A DNA stretch of 64,000 nucleotides from Tubulanus polymorphus (taxonomy: Eukaryota > Nemertea > Palaeonemertea > Tubulaniformes > Tubulanidae): assembly GCF_964204645.1 (NCBI RefSeq), contig NC_134026.1, positions 19,424,650-19,488,649 of the forward strand, given 5' to 3'. Below are positions 55,329 through 64,000 of this stretch, piece after piece. The notes under the pieces were generated by a model. It did no database searches, was not told where the DNA came from, and saw nothing but the letters and a program-made list of their open reading frames with translations. Each line of letters begins with the position of its first letter. Position 1 is the first letter of the stretch. The translations under genes and the position numbers were made by a program.

Positions 55329-58300
55329 TCACGAAAATGTATCGGCCTTCTTTTGTTTGTCTAAACTCACTGGTAGAAACAGATCACAGAAAATACATAT
55401 TGCGAAACATATGCTCAGCATTACGAATGCAAAGTTCACGTCGAAAGGATATCCGAGATTCACTCCGCTTGAGATCGACCATGCAAACATACTACCACTG
55501 AACAATGGCCCCAAACCCCTGAAATGAAAATGGAAATTTACGTAGATATACTGGTACTAGCCATAAACATCAAAGGGTCCGTAAGTTTCCATAGACAAGT
55601 GAGTGTCTGATATTTAACGAAGTAAAAATCCACAATATAATGAAACAGCAGCCTGTTGGCTGATATATCTCTGCCGCGTGTTGTTCATTTCATCATTCTT
55701 CATTTATCTAAATGCCCCAGGTTCCACGAGAAGGACTAGTAAAAGTTCCTATACTAGAGCAACTCCTGGAGGTCGAATCCCAAAACAAGGGTTGTATATG
55801 GGCCGAAGCAGAGCTGAAAGTTTTGATCCAATTCTATGGGCTATTTTCAAAAAATGAAGAAAAAGTTTTTGAAAATGGCTCATAGAATCAGGTCAAAACG
55901 TCAAATTCTCATTTAGTTTTTTCATTACATTGTGGATTTGTACTTCAACAAAGGGTCCGTCCAAATCAAATACAGTAAAAAATGTACCGTGATTTCCTAC
56001 TCATTTGAAGTGCCCTAAACAACATGAGGCTTGATATTTATTACCAATATACTTCAACCAAATGAAAATCCAGATCCACTGATAGGATGAAGCAAGTAAC
56101 CAATATGAAAACACTCCTGTCAGCTCCGCCAGAACAATGAATGATCAAATATACATTTTGACAAGAGAAATTTCGAGAATACCAGACTAAGGCAATTTGC
56201 AGAATCATGTCAAGTAACCCCCAGTTGCTTACCTTCCACAAGAAGACAACATAAGTGATAAGCCATTTATAGCTCCAGCCATTGCAGGGCTGCAACAGTT
56301 ATTCACGAAGATCGATGCCGCCGAAAAACAGCAAGCGCTTGCGATTTTTATAACACCAACGATGGAAACCAATAATACCCACAGCAAGACAGTTCTAAAA
56401 TATTGCAAAAAAAAGTTTTTCTTAACCCTCTCAGTGCTGACTTATTAATAGCCTATAGTGCTGGAGATAATTTGAAAATTTTGAATAATTCCACCCTAGT
56501 ACGTTGAACAACGGGAATACCACTATAGTGCGTCTACACCGCAGCGTGATGTATCATTAGTTACTATTATTTCAGTATGTTTGACATGAACTGCCATCTT
56601 TCAAGAGAGATAATTACTAATTACTTATTACATCAATACACCGCAATGCGGTGTACTAGCAAAGATCCATCACTGATTCATACACCGCACTGCGGTGTAG
56701 ATGCACTGAAAGGGTTGATATGCAGATTAGTATTGCCGCTCAAGTCAGGTCTTTTCGGAAAGTGAAAATTAATGTTCGAATTGATCTGAGTTGGCTGTAA
56801 CCGTATATGATTCATGTCGGGTGAAAAAAGTATTGCAAAAACACGCGAGCTAAACGATTGCATCAAGTTGATTGGATGCCTTCTTGAGTGGAGTCTACTG
56901 TAGTATATAGATGCATGGGCTAATTTGGTCCTTTCGTCTTCATTCAGCACATTCTGCGTTGCACCGCTCAAGATTTCTCATATAATTATGCGCTACATAT
57001 AATTTTAGATTTAGTTAGTCGACTTCAGCAAATTATATGGCTCATAATCACAACTGATCCCCAACTGGTACCTGACAGTAGATGCAGCAACACTTCAACT
57101 ACTGACAAAATGTGAGCTTTTTTTAATAGTAAACTCATTATCAAGATTCTTGTAGCACCAACCCAACAAAGGCATGTCATACTCACTGATCTTCTATGAG
57201 ATGAGTTATTGGCAGTAGCGCTGTCATGATCATCACCGTAACACAGGAAACGAGGAAAGTCTGAAAAATAGCAGTGTATATATTTTGGTTACTTATCCAT
57301 TTAGAAATTGTGGGTTTTGATATAAAATATGTACAATTTTGTAAGCGGTAGATCAATAATGAAAGTAAACTGGTAACAGCAAAAATACAGCATGTATCTA
57401 AAGACACAGCTTTTGACCGCTTAGTTCGATACATAAAAACTTTAATTCGGGAACAAGAAATGAGCTACCTAACCCTTATCTTGAAAAGATAATTTATGGA
57501 AGCATCCTGGATACATATTTGTAGAAAAAATTTCGAAGTTAGGCTAAAAAAATTTGATACCTTGTTTCTCCTTTCTGCTGAGCTTATCTACGCTGTACAT
57601 AAACTTTTTATTATACTAGGAGTCCGGGCACACCATGCCCACTTGGAAAGTTTCCGACATACTATTAACTTTTAAATAACAGACCATTTAAGATACAGTA
57701 CCTTTCTGGCACCAATTCTGCGTTCCAACAGTGCAAACAAAAACAGCTGTATAATCAATACAGGTGGGGACATTATTCCAAGCACCGATCCAATATCATT
57801 TGTATCGAAGCCAAGTCCATCTAGAAAATTTCAAGAAATTTATGAAAAGTTATAATTGGTCCATTTTGGACGAACAGGATATTTGGGTTTCATCCACTTG
57901 TTATTTGACTGACTTTACAATATTCACAAACGCATGTACATGTATGTAACGCGTATTCGAGATTGTGGCAAGTACGAAGTAAGTAAATATTCAAACCTAA
58001 ATGAGTTGCGGTGGATGCCCAAATTGGAAAAACTTCATCAATAGCAGTTACTGTAGCAGCCATGATTGTGTAGAGAGTCACTGTTATTCTAATTTCACTG
58101 CGCCTATAATTGAAGCAGTTATAGAAATTGCCAGGCATTAGTCCTGATATTCCACGTACACGCATACCAGTATAATCTTAACATATTTCATAATTCAAGT
58201 TTCTCCCATCAAACATGTTTTGACAGAAAATACCTAGAATGTGGCAACGCCACGGATGTCTCCATTGCAGGTAAGCCAACAATAAAGGGGCAAGAAATTG

Positions 58301-61300
58301 AAGACAGGTAACAACAATGTTGCAAACTTCATGAACAGCAGAGTTTACTTAATTGTTCATTGACTTAGTAAGAATTATTGGTTAAAGTCAAACACAGATA
58401 AATCTGTCTTTACTCTCGCGTCTTACTAAAATACCTACGTGATTATCATATAAAATGCACTATTCTTGAATTTCTTCAAACCAGATTCATTTTTGTCGGA
58501 TGAAACGTCGCTGCAGTCACCGCTCTGAACTTTATATTTAACGTCTTTCAAACATACGGCACATGTTCTTGTTTCTGTAGTACCGGTAGAAGGCATCAAG
58601 AGATTCACGCTTTCCGGGGTTCCCATACCGTTTACGCCAAATGATAGATCCGGTGCGCTGAACGACATTTTACGATCGTTTTGCAAACTGTGAGCAGGAT
58701 GGCGTTTATGCGCTTGGTCGAGGTTGTGAGCAGATCGGCACCACGAATTCGTTGTCACGGCCGACGGAGCCTTGCCGTAGGTCTCGTAAAACATGTTCAA
58801 CGTTTCGCAACTTCTTAAGTATTGATTGATATGAAGTTGGGATTGTAATATCCGACACTTTTCGCATAGATCGCGACCATTTTCCATTTCAAATGATCTG
58901 AAAATAGATGACGCATCACATTAGACGCATTGGTGAATAGGAAAAGCATCATTGAATTGGAATCAGCATGATTCCATTTACAGTAACGTACGTACACTCA
59001 GTCTTATTCAGTAGGATCGGGACTGTGAATACAGTCGATCAGATACCTGAAACTTAATTCATAATCAGGTTTTCGAAATATTTCTTGGGAAAAATAGAGA
59101 CGACTTGAGCATTTTACCAGAACCGAGTAAGGCAATGGAGTCTACTCTAGATGATTATTTCAAAAATTCAGCTTTCGTTTCCAAAATGCTGTGCACCCAG
59201 GAAAAAACCTTTTGCGATAAATTCTGCATAAACTATACCGTCATATGTGATTTTATTTTATGTAGAGTTAATTTGATGTTAGTTACGATGGGTAAAACAT
59301 GAAAGTCAGACGTGTAAAACATGAAAGTTTGATAGGTAAATTTGATTTTTCATTTTGACAGTGTATATCTATGCCTATTAAGAGAAGGCTATTGACAAGT
59401 TCCCCTTTCGCAGTTGGTAACAATGTACATGTATGAACAAAGTTCAAAGCATATTTCACAGGATAGCAACATTGTGGAAGTAATTCTAAATCAATTACCG
59501 ACTCAGACACTCACTTGTTTTTCTGACGAGTTTCGGTTAAATGCATCACAGCGTGAATGATGGCGACAATATACAGGACGAACACTGGCAAACATGGTAG
59601 GATGAACGGGAACTGTGAGAAGAAACCTTCCGCTGCGAACGTATTTGGGTATTTCTCGACGGGCTGGGCTAAAAACCCTGTGAAAAGTGCATAGCATAAC
59701 TATCAAAGGAATATTAACACATAAATTTTAATACTGGGTGAAGGTAGCTATTTTTTTGATCTTCCTGATTCTCCCTTTTTTTCGATCTTTCTGAAGGTAT
59801 GTATTAACTAGTGGGAACTGTACTTCGAATTTCGTTTTAGAGCTGATGGTTGCAGTGAGCGTGAATGAATTAAACAGGGGACACACCGGGTAATTTCTCC
59901 GGGCAATTTAGCGGCACATTTGGATCATCTGTAAAATCATTGGCACTTGAAGAACGCCTTTAGTGATTTAGTAGGCCGACTGAATCGCCAATGATTTTTT
60001 TAAGGATTGGGCAAGCACCCAGATATTTCACAACACCCGTGCGTATCGTAGGCACCCAATAGTGTTGCTTAAGAGCGTCTCTCGGCAATCAAATTGCTGA
60101 GAAAAACCATTGCAGACTGAGTCGCGTTGATGATCGCTTTGTATGTCCGTGCCTTGATGGGCACTCACAGAGGGGATTATATACAGAAGGCCAACCAGTC
60201 AATGCCAATAGAGCTAGTTATTACTGGGTTCTAATGAGTTTCCCAATTTAATTTAATTTACTAATTTAATTTAATTTTCCATAACTTCCCATTCATCTAA
60301 GTTACACATTGCAAACCTAGAACTGGCATATAGGCCCATTCAAACTAAACAAGTGCCATCGACAAAGGATTTTCATGAAGTTTGTTATCAAATGTATAGT
60401 TAGACATTAAGGCAAATAGCCTTAAATTGAAAAGAGGAGGAAAATTTTATTTTGAGTCTGAAAAAATGTCCCATTTTCCAAAACTTCCCAAAACCGCTAT
60501 AAGGAACCCCGTTATTTTAAACGATATAGGGCATGATAGGGCACTTAGCATAAACGATTTTTTGCATTTATGGGGTATGGAATATGTCACTCAGGCTATT
60601 GAGGTATGAATCAAACCTGAAACTGTAGGTCCAACCATTTTTCCAGATCCAAATCCGAGTACCATCATGGAAATATAAGCGCCTTGATTCGAGTTGTCCG
60701 ACAACTCTAAAACAACCGCCTTCGTCGGTCCGATCACTCCTGTAAGAAAATCATTCCTAGATTATAATTCTTTTAGAATAATCGCAGTCTCACCGCAATA
60801 AACTGATTGTAAAAACAAAAGCCACAATCACATGAAGAAAGATGCTGAGCTAATGTTTCTCGAAGAGTAGAATTGTTGATAATTGTTCAAAAGTTTTTTT
60901 AAAAGGATTCGAAGCTGATGACATGGATTCGCTCTGCAATCGTACATGGACTCCGGCTAAAGAAGCTATTCAAGCTTGTTAAATCATTGACTTAATGATC
61001 CATAGGTTTGTTAGGCAGCATTTCTTACTAGTGGTTTCCATGAAGATGCGGAAGAGGCAGAAAATTTGAATCTTGTGACAATTTCTTGTGGCTGACATGA
61101 GATATGTCATAACTGGAGATTGTATCAGGCTAATAGAGGGAGTGCCTACGTCATATTGGTTTGCGGACACAATAAGTGATTTACATGAGACACTAAAGGT
61201 TTGTAAATACTGGAGCTGCAGTTGCTTAAACCTCGGTTAAAGATAACTGACAGAAAAATACTGTAGTAACAATGAACTTTTAACTGTCACAAGTAAACTA

Positions 61301-64000
61301 TCCACTGGCTAACTCTAACCAACTACTTTTAATCAACTGTCAGAAACCCATCCGCCCATCTTCAAAGTATTCATCTAAATGATATGTTCCATTAGCCGGA
61401 ATCCATTACACAACAAACTTGATACCATCATATTCGAATCCGTGATTGAGAAAGCTTTAAGCATAACTAAGTTACCAAAGCTTAATCCGAATAAACATCG
61501 GTTGACGATAGCCGTGACCATATTTGGACAGAGTCCAAACGTCACAGTCGTCAACGACTGTAGAGCAAGAGTGATGAGTATGACGGGACGTCGACCAACT
61601 TTATCAGATAACCAACCCCAGAAATAACTGAAAATATGAAGCCAATACATGTGTTACATACAAATATTTTGTCCTTATTATAGATCTGAGAAATAACTGG
61701 CACAACTCCCCAATCCGATTTGATTAACCATTAACCCGCCACAGGCTATAACTGTTGACGCTTGAAGTTGTCCATAAGCCCAACTAATTTTCATAATCCC
61801 ATTTTCATTTAATATACCATTTTCTTACTCCAATTCATGTCACCCCATCTGCCCTGAAGTTCACTTTCCTCGGAAAAAATTCATTGGGCCCGTTAGATTC
61901 AAGGCACGCAGTCTACATTGGACTAAGGATTCTCAAATCTCATACACGATATGATTCTTAATTTCAAGTATAAAGTTCTAAATTTCCCTCCAGCACATTA
62001 AGGCCTAAATCCTCAATATTCTCTCCCATCAGGTCTATCCAACAGGTTCTAGCCTACGGGGTCAAGGTCCCGAAGAATAAAGCTACCACCATTATATGGC
62101 TGCAAGCTTGTAAGACGATGAAAACAACAAAGCTCTAATTAAATCAAGATATCCTTAGACCGTAGAAGAAAACTTCCATTTCCAACTCCAATTCTGCATC
62201 ATCAGGGATGAACTGAACTAGTATCGCAGTACAGAATACTAGCTTAACCTTTCATGACTGACTTATTAATACCCGAAAGTGTTGGAGATAATATGAAATC
62301 TCAATTAAATTCCACCCAGTGTGTTAAATAATGGGCATACCGATGTAGTGTATCTACACCATGGTGCGGTGTATCACTAGTTCCAAATATTTCAGTATCT
62401 TTGACCTTGGTGTTACCATCTTTCAATAGAGATAACAAGAAAATTAATTTTAGAAAATTATTTGACGCCTGCGAAAAAAATGTATAATTTCTGAGCTAAG
62501 CTAATGTGGAATTGCAAATTTGAAATCGAAGTTTTAAGAAATTTGGGGAATGATGAGATTTGGCGATTGGGTAGATGATACAGCGGGTCTTCGACTCTAG
62601 TAGTGGTTTAAATTTTTTTATTGAAAATTCTCAATAATTGATCGCGAACTTGCGACTGACTTCATTTACTTATGCCCCTAAGCTGGTCTGCAACTTCATT
62701 GCCTCCATGGTTGAAGAACGAGCTCTTCTGATGTCTGCTTCATCATGACTTCGAGCATATCGTGTGGCCTAGCCAGCCGGCCCGGGCCACGGGTTTGGCT
62801 GTCACTCGATATCCTAGAGTCTTGAGTCTGGGTGGGTTGAAGTAGACATTGTCATTTAAAATAACATGCTTATGTTGTTCTGTATGAATTACCCGTGTGT
62901 CATGTATGTTGTATTAATTTATTTTGAAATTTGTATTTATTGAATTTGGGAATTTTATCCCGAAATTTCAATGTAATAAGGATCAATAAAGAATTGAATT
63001 GAATTGTCACCTAATACACATGCCATCAGAGGACGCGGAGCCGTATATGATAGCTATGCTATTATAAATTGCTAATCTCACGAAACCTGCATACTCCTAA
63101 TATCAAACATATTTTCTAAAACGTTTGAATATTGAAATTATATGTTTACACATTTTCATATTGACCGCTTTTAGTCGTTGATGAAATTCACGCCGGCCCT
63201 ACACACATCGTAGATAGCTTCGTCATTCCACCGGCATGCCCACGTCAGGGTCTGACTTTTATATCAGACTTCCAAATCGTGTATACATCCGCCGTTTAAC
63301 CGAATAATCCGATTTACTTATCATTTCTATTTATGCCTGCCGCTTCTGATATAATCATACATCCTTTACTATTACAATACGTCTTCTAATGATATTCAAT
63401 GCAATATAACATTTTGACGTTCAAATATAGGTCATTATATAATCACAGGAAGCCATTCTACATCTATGTCAATAATATTTTGCCAGATAGCTTGTTTGGG
63501 TACACATAGACCTGTGACGTTTTGCACATCGATTTACGGCTGTCGTTTGTAAAATGACGCTGAATGGTTAACATTGTTTAGGTTTCATAATGGTAACGTT
63601 TTATAAGGCGTCAAAAAACTAATTACTAATAACATCAATACACCGTGTTGCTGTGTACAAGCAAATTTCATCAACAATTTATACACCGCACTACGGTGTA
63701 GTTACATTGAAAGGGTAAATTAATTCATAATGATGGCAGAATTAGAATGAACGCCGAAATATTGAGTTCACAAATGAAATTTTCTTCTCTTATTGGAACA
63801 AGGCAGTTTGCGTGTATATTTTTTATATTGCAGCATTTTTCGATATGCCCTTAACCTTTTCATAATTTATTTTGCACAAAACGAGTGCTGAAGATTAGCG
63901 AACAAAACATACACACTGCACAGACACCGTCTTATTTACCTTGCAAAGATCCGTCCTCCGTACATTGCCGAGATCAGGATTCCAACATAGTAACCTTTAT
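55329..64000 (-). CDS. MFS transporter, ZIFL-like (paralogue 2, 5' end outside window)
   Basis: Ten exons are visible on the minus strand: 64000-63940 (exon 3, cut by the edge), 61627-61476, 60739-60617, 59677-59515, 58897-58439, 58103-57997, 57820-57702, 57260-57187, 56394-56233 and 55518-55329. Lengths equal those of paralogue 1, apart from one extra codon in the loop exon and one in the last exon. Motif A reads GWLSDKVGRRP. The sequence after the fifth helix keeps GFLAQPVEKYPNTF. The loop exon again has two CxxC pairs (CEKC and CAVC) and a KMSFSAP motif, although the rest of the loop is strongly diverged. The last exon is almost unchanged at protein level for nearly 60 residues, which suggests selection or gene conversion. 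Exons 1-2, with the start codon, must lie right of 64000. Same proposed role as paralogue 1. Confidence 0.85.
56426..56714. mobile_element. piggyBac-type MITE, copy B (intron)
   Basis: The ends CCCTCTCAGTGC and GCACTGAAAGGG are flanked by TTAA (56422-56425) and TTGA (56715-56718). Internal palindromic motifs TACACCGCAATGCGGTGTA and TACACCGCACTGCGGTGTA lie near the right end. It belongs to the same family as 22316-22573. Confidence 0.78.
62248..63715. mobile_element. piggyBac-type MITE, copy C, split by a later insertion
   Basis: The left part (62248-62433) aligns with the left two-thirds of copy B (for example GACTTATTAATA, CCATCTTTCAATAGAGATAA). The right part (63618-63715) aligns with the rest (TACTAATAACATCAATACAC, ATACACCGCACTACGGTGTA, ATTGAAAGGG). 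The 1.2 kb between them is foreign to the family. TTAA precedes the left end; the right flank has mutated. Confidence 0.7.
62434..63617. mobile_element. Insertion inside MITE copy C, with LINE-like tail
   Basis: TTTGACGCCTGCGAAAA near the left edge and the complement of TTTTATAAGGCGTCAAAA near the right edge suggest short inverted ends. An inner stretch ends at about 63007 with GATCAATAAAGAATTGAATT and a GAATT tandem, a tail typical of CR1/L2-type LINE 3' ends. Probably more than one insertion. No protein is recognised. Confidence 0.45.

Overview
The window is eukaryotic nuclear DNA, AT-rich and packed with introns and small transposons. Splice sites follow GT-AG throughout. The gene families (antistasin-domain secreted proteins, CYP20-type cytochromes P450, an animal version of the ZIFL-type major facilitator transporters, and an FMRFamide-receptor-like GPCR remnant) suggest a marine invertebrate, most likely a lophotrochozoan. 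That taxonomic guess is inference from family content; no rRNA or mitochondrial marker is present.

Layout. 1-1141: 5' part of a minus-strand antistasin-domain gene that runs off the left edge. 2103-5494: a complete three-exon plus-strand gene for a 76-residue secreted protein with two antistasin-like cysteine modules. 7619-12402 and 14171-17977: two tandem, intact CYP20-like P450 genes. Each has 11 coding exons of identical length (475 residues), and a decayed third copy lies between them (13321-13632). 17978-24295: repeat-rich intergenic DNA. 24296-34374 (minus): a complete 12-exon MFS transporter gene (594 residues). 55329 to beyond 64000 (minus): its paralogue, cut by the right edge before exons 1-2. 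Between the two transporters lie a young Ty3/Gypsy-type LTR retrotransposon (34545-47701), a large inverted-repeat element, a LINE fragment and a broken GPCR gene.

The retrotransposon is the most striking object. It has 2,617-bp LTRs that look identical apart from one later insertion. It also has a gag and a pol joined by a textbook -1 frameshift signal (slippery GGGAAAC, 7-nt spacer, possible pseudoknot), a tRNA-Leu-type primer binding site, and a third ORF in the env position. That ORF encodes zinc-finger-like motifs, shows no membrane segments, and has a candidate splice acceptor near its start. A foldback hAT-like element with 8-bp target duplication sits in one LTR, while the other LTR keeps the empty site. 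The 3' end of the retroelement lies 170 bp upstream of the transporter start codon, in the same orientation.

Small TIR elements fill introns and spacers, including piggyBac-type (TTAA), mariner/pogo-like (TA) and unclassified families. One piggyBac relic still encodes what looks like the acidic N-terminus of a transposase. Exon coordinates come from reading splice sites by eye and checking that phases join. They were cross-checked between paralogues, whose exon lengths agree almost exactly.
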